This document shows, piece after piece, positions 23,845 to 31,624 of a DNA stretch of 64,000 bases. Source of the stretch: Actinoplanes italicus (GTDB lineage Bacteria > Actinomycetota > Actinomycetes > Mycobacteriales > Micromonosporaceae); contig NZ_PVMZ01000001.1 of assembly GCF_003001815.1 (NCBI RefSeq), positions 124,001 to 188,000 on the forward strand. Reading direction: 5' to 3'. The position numbers and the translations under genes were made by a program. Below the pieces are notes generated by a model. That model was given only the letters and a program-made list of their open reading frames with translations. It was not told the origin of the DNA and did no database searches. Numbering within the stretch: position 1 is the stretch's first letter; each line of letters begins with the position of its first letter.

Positions 23845-25983
23845 GTGCAGAGCAACGTCAATCCGTCGTTCCGGGACGCCGTGGCCACCGAGGACTGGGA
23901 ACACGCGCTGATCAGCGGCAACGGCAGGCAGGGCGTGCTCTGCTACGGCTCGCCGGCCGCGCTGCGCTTCACCCTCGCCCACGAGGACCTCTTCCAGCCG
24001 GTCACCGAACCGCTCCCGGCGCCGCTCACCGCCCCCCTGCTGCCGCGTCTGCGCGAGCTGCTCGCGGCCGACCGGTTCCGTGACGCGGCTCGCGAGGTCT
24101 GCGACCTCGCTGTTCGGGAGCATTCCGGGTACGGGCAGACGCGCTGGATCGATCCGCTGATCGGCGCGGGAACACTGACGTTCACCCCGGCGAACCCCGG
24201 TGACGGCTACCGGCGGGGCACCGACTTCGCCACCGGCGTGGTACGGCAGGAGTGGGCCGGGGTGACGGTGGACGCGTTCGTGTCCCGGGCCGCGGACGTG
24301 CTGGTCGTACGGGTGAACGGCACGGACGGCACGGTCGTGGCCGGGCCGATCGACGGTGAACCGGAGCAGCCTGTCGACTACTCGGTCGAGCGGTGCGGTG
24401 ACGATCTCGTCCTGACCGGACGGTTCGCCGGACCGACATGGGCGGGAGCGCTCGATGGCTGGACCTTGGCAGTACGCGTAGAGCGTACGAAAGAAGGGGT
24501 TTTGATCGTCGCCCGAACCGTGACCGGAACGCCCTCGCCCTCCGACGCCCTCGCCGCCCTGCCGCATGGCGGCTTCGACGAGCTGCTCGAGGAGCACGCC
24601 ACCCGGCACCGTGACCTGTTCGGCCGGGTCGAACTGGACCTCGGCGGGCATCGCGCGCAGCAGCTGTTCGACGCCGGGCGATACGCGATCATCAGCAGCA
24701 CCGGAACCCGCCCGCCGACCCTGCAGGGCGTCTGGAGCGGCACCTGGTCGCCGCCGTGGCGCAGCGGCTGGACCATCGACGGCAACCTGCAGGCCGCGCT
24801 GCTCGCCGTGCACCCGACCGGTACCCCGGAACTGATGCCGCCGCTGTTCGACCTTCTCGACGACCTGCGTGACGACTTCCGGGAGAACGCGCGCCGCCTC
24901 TACGGGCTGCCCGGCCTGTTCGCGCCCGCGCATCTCGGCACGCACGGCCGGCAGAACCACTTCGGCCCGGTCTGGTGCCTGACCTTCTGGACCGCGGGCG
25001 CCGCCTGGCTGGCACGGCTCTACCTCGAGCACTGGCAGCACACCGGTGACCTGGAGTTCCTGCGGGAGCGGGCGCTGCCGTTCCTGCGGGAGGCGGCCGA
25101 GTTCCACCTGGCGTTCGCCGAGATCAGGGATGGGCGGGCACACTTCAGCCCGTCCTACTCCCCCGAGAACGATCCGGGCGGATCGGGCGCGCAGGCCTCG
25201 GTGGACGCGACCCTCGACGTGCAGGCGGTCGGCGCTCTGCTGCGCGGCCTGCTGACCGTGACCGAGGTGCTGGGCTCTCCTTCGGACGACGACCAGATCC
25301 GCTGGAAGAGCCTGCTCGCGGCGCTGCCGCCGATGCGCGTCAACGACGCCGGTGAGCTGGCCGAATGGATCGATCCGCGGTTCCCGGACAACCACGAGCA
25401 CCGGCACTGCAGCCACCTCTATCCGCTCTACTACGGCGGCGACCCGGCGTTCGACGAGGATCCGGCGCTGCGCGCCGCGGCGGTGCGTGCGGTGCGGGCC
25501 CGCCTGCGGTGGTGGTTGAGCGAGGCTTCCGACGAGATGGGGTACGGCCTCGCGCTGCTCGGTGTCGCCGCCGCGAACCTCGGGCTGGCCGAGGAGGCGT
25601 ACGCGGCCCTGACCCGCATCTCGGAGGCCTACTGGCGGCCCAACATGGCGCCCACCCACAACCGGGACCACATGTTCAACGTGGACCTGGCCGGCGGTCT
25701 CCCGGCATTGGTCGTGGCGATGCTGCTGCGCAGCCGGGACGTCGGCGCGGACGGCGTGGCCCGCATCGACCTGCTGCCCGCCCTGCCCACGGCCTGGCCC
25801 ACGGGTTCGGTCCGCGGCCTGGTCGCCCGAGGCCCGGTGACCGTGGACCTGACCTGGTCCCCGGGCCGCTGGGAAGCCGTCCTGACCTCCCGCACCGACC
25901 GCACTGTCCAGGTCGGACGGCCGACCGGCACGACCGAGACGATCCGCCTCCGGGCCGGCCGGCCGTTCCACCTCAACCCTTGA
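23845..25983 (+). CDS. Alpha-L-fucosidase-like glycoside hydrolase, GH95
   Basis: 712 residues from GTG 23845. The N-terminal domain (about 1-215) has DWEHALISGNGRQGVLCYG and LRFTLAHEDLF. The (alpha/alpha)6 barrel (about 230-640) holds RPPTLQGVWSGTWSPPWRSGWTIDGNLQAALLAV and FSPSYSPEND, where the acidic residues of the catalytic pocket lie. HRHCSHLYPLYYGGDP and the C-terminal beta-domain follow. This order matches GH95 1,2-alpha-L-fucosidases and related alpha-L-galactosidases. No signal peptide. It is shorter than many (about 780), mainly in the N-terminal domain. It is divergent from GH42 and overlaps the importer permease by 11 bp at its 3' end. Confidence 0.85.
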   Translation: MQSNVNPSFRDAVATEDWEHALISGNGRQGVLCYGSPAALRFTLAHEDLFQPVTEPLPAPLTAPLLPRLRELLAADRFRDAAREVCDLAVREHSGYGQTRWIDPLIGAGTLTFTPANPGDGYRRGTDFATGVVRQEWAGVTVDAFVSRAADVLVVRVNGTDGTVVAGPIDGEPEQPVDYSVERCGDDLVLTGRFAGPTWAGALDGWTLAVRVERTKEGVLIVARTVTGTPSPSDALAALPHGGFDELLEEHATRHRDLFGRVELDLGGHRAQQLFDAGRYAIISSTGTRPPTLQGVWSGTWSPPWRSGWTIDGNLQAALLAVHPTGTPELMPPLFDLLDDLRDDFRENARRLYGLPGLFAPAHLGTHGRQNHFGPVWCLTFWTAGAAWLARLYLEHWQHTGDLEFLRERALPFLREAAEFHLAFAEIRDGRAHFSPSYSPENDPGGSGAQASVDATLDVQAVGALLRGLLTVTEVLGSPSDDDQIRWKSLLAALPPMRVNDAGELAEWIDPRFPDNHEHRHCSHLYPLYYGGDPAFDEDPALRAAAVRAVRARLRWWLSEASDEMGYGLALLGVAAANLGLAEEAYAALTRISEAYWRPNMAPTHNRDHMFNVDLAGGLPALVVAMLLRSRDVGADGVARIDLLPALPTAWPTGSVRGLVARGPVTVDLTWSPGRWEAVLTSRTDRTVQVGRPTGTTETIRLRAGRPFHLNP

Positions 25984-26908
25984 CGGCTCCGATGATGACG
26001 CCCTTCGTGAAGTGGCGCTGGATGAACGGGTAGACGATCAGCGCCGGCACGATCGTCACCACCACGACGGCCATCTTGATCGCCAGGCTGGGCGGCACCG
26101 ACGAGCCGAGGCCCGGGATCGCGACCGCCGCACCCGACGTCGACGGCGACTGCCCGGCCAGGATGAACTGCTGCAGCACCCGCTGGATCGGCTGCAGGTC
26201 GTTGCGGTCGATGTAGAGGATCGCGTTGAAGAACGCGTTCCAGTAACCCACCGCGTAGAACAGGCCGACCACCGCGGTCACCGCCTTGGACAGCGGCAGC
26301 ACGATCCGGGTGAGGATGCGCAGCTCACCGGCGCCGTCCATGCGCGCGCTGTCGTACAGCTCGCCCGGGATGCTCATGAAGAACGCCCGGAGCACCACCA
26401 GGTTGAACGCGCTGATCGCGGTCGGGAGGATCAGCGCGAGCAGGTTGTCCTTCAGTCCCAGGCCGGTCACCACCAGGTAGCTGGGGATCATGCCCGGGTA
26501 GATCAGGAACGTCAGCAGGAAGTAGAACAGGATCGACCGGTGCCCGAGCGTGCCGGGCCGGGACAGCCCGTAGGCGGCCAGCACCGTGACGATCAGGCTG
26601 AGGGCCGTACCGGCGAGGGTCACGATCGTGCTGACCAGGATCGCGTCGGTGACCTGTCCGCCCGAGAAGATCACCAGGTACGCGCGCGGGTCGAACTCGC
26701 GCGGGACGAAGACGTACCCACCGGCCTCGTTGATCGTCTTCTCGGACGAGAGGCTGGTGACCACGACCACCCAGAGCGGCACGATCACGACGGCCACCAC
26801 CGCGGTGAGGATCGTGCCCTTGCTGAACTGGCCGAGCAGTGTGGGTTTCTCCTCCCACACCGGACGCGACGATTTGCGGCGGGGCCGGACTACGGTGTCT
26901 GCGCTCAT
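25973..26908 (-). CDS. Sugar ABC importer permease (LplC/YtcP type)
   Basis: 311 residues, six transmembrane helices. The cytoplasmic EAA-like loop is ELYDSARMDGAGELRILTRIVLPLSKAVTAVV (about 195-226). The C-terminus IYPFIQRHFTKGVIIGAVKG is diagnostic of the LplC group of oligosaccharide importers. ATG 26908 overlaps the stop of the preceding permease by 4 bp (ATGA). No ATPase gene is present nearby; such importers usually share an MsiK-type ATPase encoded elsewhere. Confidence 0.92.
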   Translation of the reverse strand: MSADTVVRPRRKSSRPVWEEKPTLLGQFSKGTILTAVVAVVIVPLWVVVVTSLSSEKTINEAGGYVFVPREFDPRAYLVIFSGGQVTDAILVSTIVTLAGTALSLIVTVLAAYGLSRPGTLGHRSILFYFLLTFLIYPGMIPSYLVVTGLGLKDNLLALILPTAISAFNLVVLRAFFMSIPGELYDSARMDGAGELRILTRIVLPLSKAVTAVVGLFYAVGYWNAFFNAILYIDRNDLQPIQRVLQQFILAGQSPSTSGAAVAIPGLGSSVPPSLAIKMAVVVVTIVPALIVYPFIQRHFTKGVIIGAVKG

Positions 26909-27945
26909 GATTTCGAGTAGATCCCTTGCTCGCCGAACCGGTGCGCCAGCTTGTTGGCGCCCACGATCAGGAGGATGCCGATCACGGCCTTGAACAGCCC
27001 GGCGGCCGCGCCGACCCCCCACTGCTGCACCGCGATGCCCTGGTAGTAGACGTAGGTGTCGACCACCTCGGCCGCCTCCCGGCCGACCATCTCCCGTTGC
27101 AGGATGAACTGCTCGAAGCCGACGTTAAGCGCATCGCCGAGGCGCAGGATGAGCAGCAGCACGATGACCGACCGCAGGCCGGGCAAGGTGATGTGCCACA
27201 TCCGGCGCCACCGTCCGGCGCCGTCGGCCGCGGCCGCCTCGTACAGCGAGGTGTCGATGGCCGCCAGCGCCGCCAGGAAGACGATCATGCCCCAGCCGGC
27301 ATCCTTCCAGAGCGCCTGCGAGGTGATGAGGAACATGAACGTGTCCGGGTTCGTCATGATCTCGGGCGGCGTGTATCCGGCCTGCCGCAGCGTCTGCGCG
27401 AGGAGGCCGGCACCACCGAGCATCATCTGGAACAGCGAGACCACCAGCACCCAGCTGAAGAAGTGCGGCAGGTAGACGACGCTCTGCACCAGTGACCTGA
27501 TCTTCGGCGACAGGATGCTGTTCAGCAGGATCGCCAGCAGGATCGGGATCGGGAAGTAGAAGACCAGCTGGAACGCGGTGATCGACAGCGTGGTGATCAC
27601 CGAGTCCCAGAACGCCTGCGTCCCGAACAGATACTCGAAGTTGCCGAACCCGATCCACTCGCTGTAGAGGAAGGCCTCCAGCGGGTCGTCGCCGACGAAC
27701 GGGTTGTAGTCCTGGAAGGCGATGATGTTGCCGAGCGACGGTACATAGTGGAACACCAGCAGCAACGCCATCGCCGGGAAGCACATGAGCAGCAGCGGCC
27801 AGTCCCGCCGCAGCCGCTTCCCGAAGGAGAGCTGCTGCCGCGAGACCGCCTTGTCGTTCTTCTTCGCCTTCTTCGCCTTGACCTCGGGCTCAGAGGCAGT
27901 CGAAGGCGCGCCGATACTCACTGATTCGCTCGCGAGCTCGCTCAT
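26905..27945 (-). CDS. Sugar ABC importer permease (LplB type)
   Basis: 346 residues. A charged Lys-rich N-terminus (KAKKAKKNDK) precedes six transmembrane helices. The EAA loop reads SLYEAAAADGAGRWRRMWHITLPGLRSVI (about 232-260), and the N-terminal motif WPLLLMCFPAMALLLVFHYVPSLGNIIAFQDY is typical of LplB. It overlaps both neighbours by 4 bp and forms the inner-membrane pore with the other permease. Confidence 0.92.
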   Translation of the reverse strand: MSELASESVSIGAPSTASEPEVKAKKAKKNDKAVSRQQLSFGKRLRRDWPLLLMCFPAMALLLVFHYVPSLGNIIAFQDYNPFVGDDPLEAFLYSEWIGFGNFEYLFGTQAFWDSVITTLSITAFQLVFYFPIPILLAILLNSILSPKIRSLVQSVVYLPHFFSWVLVVSLFQMMLGGAGLLAQTLRQAGYTPPEIMTNPDTFMFLITSQALWKDAGWGMIVFLAALAAIDTSLYEAAAADGAGRWRRMWHITLPGLRSVIVLLLILRLGDALNVGFEQFILQREMVGREAAEVVDTYVYYQGIAVQQWGVGAAAGLFKAVIGILLIVGANKLAHRFGEQGIYSKS

Positions 27946-29615
27946 CGCCCGTTGTCAGCCAGAACCTTGGCGTAGAAGTCGCGTCCCGCATCACCGCCGG
28001 CTTTCCGCCAGTCGGCAACGACCTTGTCAAGATCACTTACTGGGGTACGGCCACGCAGGATATCGGTGATCTTGTCCTCGGTCGGCTGCGCGATGGCGGC
28101 CATCTGCGTGGGCGTCTCCACCTTGATGCCGTCCCACGGGTTCTTCTCGAGGTACTGGGTCGCGTCGTTGCCCCAGTTCACGAAGTCCGCGGCGTAGGTG
28201 GGGATGTCCGGCCCGCCGACCACGACCGGCGGGCGGCCGCCGAGGAAGATGAACTGGTTCGCGAACTCCTTGACCCACAGGTCGTTGGTGACCGGAGTAC
28301 CGCTGCCATCCCGCTTGAAGTGGGTGCCCTCGACGCCGAAGTTCTGCAGCTCCCACTCCTTGGTGCCGAACGGCGCCGCCGTGTAGTTGAGCACGCGGAG
28401 CAACTCCTGGACCCGCTCCTGGCCGACGCCCTTCTTGATGAACGTCCAGATGATCGCCGAGCGCGTCTGCCAGCGGACCGGCGGCTTGCCCTTGTCCGCG
28501 CCGAACACCTTCACGGCCTGCATGTTGAACTTGGGGTTGACCTGAACGGCCGGACGCCACGTCTCCTTCCAGGAGCCGCCGCCCGTGCCGTACATGAACA
28601 TCTTGCCGCCCTTGAAGAGGGCCTGGGTGTCGCCGCCCTTGCTGGAGGCGATGTCGGGGTGGATCAGCTTCTCGGCGTAGAGCCTGGCCATGAACTCGAC
28701 GGCCCGCTTGTACTCGGGCGTCTCCATGCGGTGCACGACCTTGCCGTCGGCAGTCTTCATCCAGCCGTTCTCCGAGCCGCCGGCACCGGCGATCTGCTGC
28801 ACCTCGAGCCAGATGTCGCCGAACGCCCACTCACCCTTGTCGGCGTTCGTGAGGCTCTTGCCGAACTGGTAGAGCTCGTCCAGCGAGGTCGGGTCCGCGA
28901 TACCGCGCTGCTCGGTGACGTCCTTGCGGACGAAGAGCACCGACGGGAAGGGCGCGTCGGTCGGGAACGGGACGCCCATCAGCTTGCCGCCCCACACCGA
29001 GTCCTGCCAGGCCCGGGTGTCCAGGCCGGCGAGCAGCGGGTACGCGTTGACCTTGTCACCGGCCAGGTAGGGCGTCAGATCCTCGAACAGTGCGTGCACG
29101 CCGTCGCTGAACCGGGCCAGCTTGTTGATCTCCCAGCCCGGGATGCAGGTCAGCTCGGGCACGTCGCGGGCGCCGAGCATGGTGTTGAGCTTGTCGCCGT
29201 ACGTGTTGCCGTCCTGAATGCTGAAGTTGATCGCGCCGCCCATATCGGCGCCGACCGCCTCGACCAGCTTGTTCGCGGCCGGCGGGGCCGGACCCCACCA
29301 CGGCGTGGTCGCGGTGACCGGCTTGCCGCTGGTGATCGCCTTCTCGGAGATCGCGTCGGCGAGCGAGGTGGGGTACTTCACGTATCCGTCGGCCATCGGC
29401 CGCACGCCCTTGACGTCCGGCGGCACCAGGGTGGAGTCCTTGAAGTTGGGAACCACACCGGCGGCCTGCTCGGCGGTGGTGGCCGAGCCCTGGGAGCGCG
29501 GGTCCTTGCTGCACCCCGCGAGCGTGCCGCCGCTCGCCATCGCCGCCGCGCCGAGGCCGACCAGCCCCAGGAAGTTCCGCCTGTTCGTCGACGCGCCTTC
29601 CATTGCTCTCGCCAC
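27942..29615 (-). CDS. Extracellular oligosaccharide-binding lipoprotein (ABC importer)
   Basis: 557 residues. The signal peptide has a twin-Arg motif (NRRNFLGLVG) and a lipobox ending ASGGTLAGC at about 35, so it is a Tat-type lipoprotein on the outer face of the membrane. The mature part is a long LplA-like solute-binding protein: KEWELQNFGVEGTHF, DVPELTCIPGWE and the aromatic-rich loop GNDATQYLEKNPWDGIKV are recognisable. GTG 29615 (GGGTGG at 6 bp) or ATG 29603 could start it. It is first in the three-gene importer operon and divergent from the ROK gene with an operator between them. The ligand is probably a plant-wall oligosaccharide, judging from the neighbouring glycosidases. Confidence 0.9.
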   Translation of the reverse strand: MARAMEGASTNRRNFLGLVGLGAAAMASGGTLAGCSKDPRSQGSATTAEQAAGVVPNFKDSTLVPPDVKGVRPMADGYVKYPTSLADAISEKAITSGKPVTATTPWWGPAPPAANKLVEAVGADMGGAINFSIQDGNTYGDKLNTMLGARDVPELTCIPGWEINKLARFSDGVHALFEDLTPYLAGDKVNAYPLLAGLDTRAWQDSVWGGKLMGVPFPTDAPFPSVLFVRKDVTEQRGIADPTSLDELYQFGKSLTNADKGEWAFGDIWLEVQQIAGAGGSENGWMKTADGKVVHRMETPEYKRAVEFMARLYAEKLIHPDIASSKGGDTQALFKGGKMFMYGTGGGSWKETWRPAVQVNPKFNMQAVKVFGADKGKPPVRWQTRSAIIWTFIKKGVGQERVQELLRVLNYTAAPFGTKEWELQNFGVEGTHFKRDGSGTPVTNDLWVKEFANQFIFLGGRPPVVVGGPDIPTYAADFVNWGNDATQYLEKNPWDGIKVETPTQMAAIAQPTEDKITDILRGRTPVSDLDKVVADWRKAGGDAGRDFYAKVLADNGR

Positions 29616-29640
29616 GGCGCACCACCCTTCCGTTATGGGT

Positions 29641-29665
29641 TTAGTTTGGTTAGCGTCTAAACTAA
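29641..29665. promoter_or_regulatory. ROK/XylR-type operator in the importer-ROK divergent region
   Basis: Perfect 7-bp arms TTAGTTT and AAACTAA are separated by 11 bp. This is the same architecture and arm sequence as the Bacillus XylR box. It begins 26 bp upstream of the solute-binding protein start, in an AT-rich patch, and is 160 bp before the ROK gene. Binding by the ROK protein at 29825 is inferred. Confidence 0.7.
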
Positions 29666-29824
29666 GTACATCGAAGACAAGCTAACTGACGTGGTGCCGA
29701 CCCGACAAGCATCGAATGGGAGCGCACCCACCCGGGCAGGCATCGATCAGGGGAGACGACGATCCGCGGTGATGCGGCAAGATGACCAGGCGGACAGCAC
29801 GCGAAACTTCGAGCGGAGCTTGAT

Positions 29825-31021
29825 GTGAGGACCACCCGGGCCGACCCTCAACCGGCCGACTTCACCGACGTGCGCGCCACGAACCTCGCCGTGGTCCTGC
29901 GGCACCTGCGCGCCAACGGACCCAGCTCGCGCGCCTCGATCGCCGCGTCCACGGGCCTCAACAAGGCCACCGTCTCCAGCCTCACCGGCAGCCTGATCGA
30001 GCAGCGGCTCCTGCGCGAGACCGGCCTCAGCGGCAACCGGATCGGCCGGCCCGGCACCGCGCTGGCCCTCGACGGCTCCGCCTACGCCGCGATCGGCCTG
30101 CAGGTCGCCGCCGACCGGCTCACCGCGCTCGCCGTCGACTTCGCCGGCGACCAGCTGCTGCTCTGGCACCGGCAGTTCGACGGCGGCCCGGCCGGCACCG
30201 GCCCCGGCCGCGCGGTCAGCGAGGTGGCCGCCCTGGCCCAGCGGGCCGCCAGCCGGGTACGCCAGCAGGGCCGGCAGGTCCTCGGCCTCACTGTGGCGGT
30301 GCCCGGGCTGGTCGAGGAGAGCGGCACGGTCCGGCTCTCGCCGCCGCTCGGCTGGTCCGACGTCGACCTCCGCGGCCTGCTCGCAGGCTCGCTGCGCCAG
30401 CCCGGCCTGGACGTCGCGGTCGCCAACCACGCCGGCCTGGCCGCGGTCGCCGAGCTGCGGCACGGCGGACACCCGGACCTCACCTACGTCACCGGAGCGG
30501 CCGGTGTCGAGGCGGGCATCGTGACCGACGGCCGGCTGCTGCAAGGCTCCCGTGGGTTCACCGGCCAGATCGGACGGTTCTCGCTCGGGCCGGCCGGCTC
30601 GCCCACGCTGGCCGACCTGGCCGGTGTCGAGCCGCTGGTCCGTCGCGCACTACCCGGCTTCGACCCGGAGTCACTGACCGACCTGACACCGGCGGTCGAA
30701 CAGGTCGCGACCCTGGCCCGGTCCGGTGACCCGGACGTGCTGGCCGCGCTGCGGGACACCGGCTGCCACCTCGGTCAGGGGCTGGCCCTGCTCGCGAACC
30801 TGGTCAACCCTGAGGTGATCGTGCTGGGCGACCACTACGCGGCCCTGGCCGAGTGGATCCTGCCGGCGGCCGCGTCCGAGCTGGCGCGCAACACCCTGGC
30901 GCCCGACGCCGGGGGCGCCCGGCTGACGGTCTCCACGCTGGGCCTGCACGCCGCGGCCCTGGGCGGCGCGGTGTCCCACCTGGACCGCGTCGACACCGGC
31001 ACCCTGCCCGCGTCCCCCTGA
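29825..31021 (+). CDS. ROK-family transcriptional repressor
   Basis: 398 residues from GTG 29825. The N-terminal winged HTH (about 14-75) has LAVVLRHLRANGPSSRASIAASTGLNKATVSSLTGSLIEQRLLRE. The ROK sugar-kinase-like domain (about 85-385) includes VAVPGLVEESGTVRLSPPLGW and ANHAGLAAVAELRHGG. The glucokinase-type zinc Cys cluster is absent and the ExGH motif is altered (SRGFTGQIG), so it should bind sugar but not phosphorylate it. Divergent placement beside the importer and the XylR-like site make it the likely repressor of importer and glycosidase genes. Confidence 0.9.
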   Translation: MRTTRADPQPADFTDVRATNLAVVLRHLRANGPSSRASIAASTGLNKATVSSLTGSLIEQRLLRETGLSGNRIGRPGTALALDGSAYAAIGLQVAADRLTALAVDFAGDQLLLWHRQFDGGPAGTGPGRAVSEVAALAQRAASRVRQQGRQVLGLTVAVPGLVEESGTVRLSPPLGWSDVDLRGLLAGSLRQPGLDVAVANHAGLAAVAELRHGGHPDLTYVTGAAGVEAGIVTDGRLLQGSRGFTGQIGRFSLGPAGSPTLADLAGVEPLVRRALPGFDPESLTDLTPAVEQVATLARSGDPDVLAALRDTGCHLGQGLALLANLVNPEVIVLGDHYAALAEWILPAAASELARNTLAPDAGGARLTVSTLGLHAAALGGAVSHLDRVDTGTLPASP

Positions 31022-31028
31022 CCCGCAG

Positions 31029-31378
31029 CGCGGTGACCTGCGGCTCGCCCGTGGGCACAGGTCACCACACACCCCGCCACACCCCAGCAGCGCGGTGACC
31101 TACGGTCCGCCCGTAGGCACAGGTCACCACACACCCCGCCACACCCCAGCAGCGCGGTGACCTACGGTCCGCCCGTAGGCACAGGTCACCACACACCCCG
31201 CCACACCCCAGCAGCGCGGTGACCTACGGTCCGCCCGCGGGCACACGTCACCACACACCCCGCCACACCTCCCAGCGCGGTGACCTACGGTCCACCCGCG
31301 GGCACAGGTCACCACACACCCCGCCGCACCTCCCAGCGCGGTGACCTACGGTCCGCCCACAGGCACACGTCACCATGC
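31029..31378. repeat. Six-unit, about 62-bp tandem array of palindromes
   Basis: Units begin (CGCGGTGACCT) at 31029, 31091, 31153, 31215, 31276 and 31337. Each contains GGTGACCTACGG facing CCGTAGGCACAGGTCACC-like sequence, so each unit can form a hairpin, followed by a constant linker rich in CACACCCCGCC. The sequence is strongly conserved in units 2-4 and drifts at the edges. No gene is visible. It begins 8 bp after the ROK stop. It is not CRISPR: units are contiguous and spacer-free. Confidence 0.9.
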
Positions 31379-31399
31379 TCGCCCGCTGGGCTCCGCCAT

Positions 31400-31438
31400 G
31401 TGGTCACCCGCGGTCCGGATCGGACCATGGGTCACCAC
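31400..31438. terminator. Long hairpin after the palindromic array
   Basis: An 18-bp imperfect stem (GTGGTCACCCGCGGTCCG against CGGACCATGGGTCACCAC, 15 pairs) around GAT. It looks like a diverged seventh member of the array and could terminate transcription from the ROK gene. Confidence 0.5.
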
Positions 31439-31580
31439 GCACGAAGAGGCGGGGCGGGTAACAATCGATGACCAAACATGCCCGTAGCGCCTTGACCAAG
31501 CCGTAACTGTGGTGCGAGCCTCAGGGAACTCCGACCGAAACATTCGCGAAACCACTCGCGGAGGCTTCTTCCGCCGCATT

Positions 31581-31596
31581 GTCGAAGCGCTTCGAC
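31581..31596. promoter_or_regulatory. 16-bp perfect palindrome upstream of the GH3 gene
   Basis: GTCGAAGCGCTTCGAC, centred about 36 bp before the GTG start at 31625. The central CG flanked by AAGCGCTT is typical of LacI-family operators. A LacI-type repressor is not encoded in the window. Confidence 0.6.
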
Positions 31597-31624
31597 GACG
31601 CGGCTTGGCCCGAAGGAACACGTT

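Noticed and set aside
31029..31378. Possible CRISPR array
   Set aside because: Units are contiguous, 61-62 bp long, with no variable spacers and no cas genes in the window.
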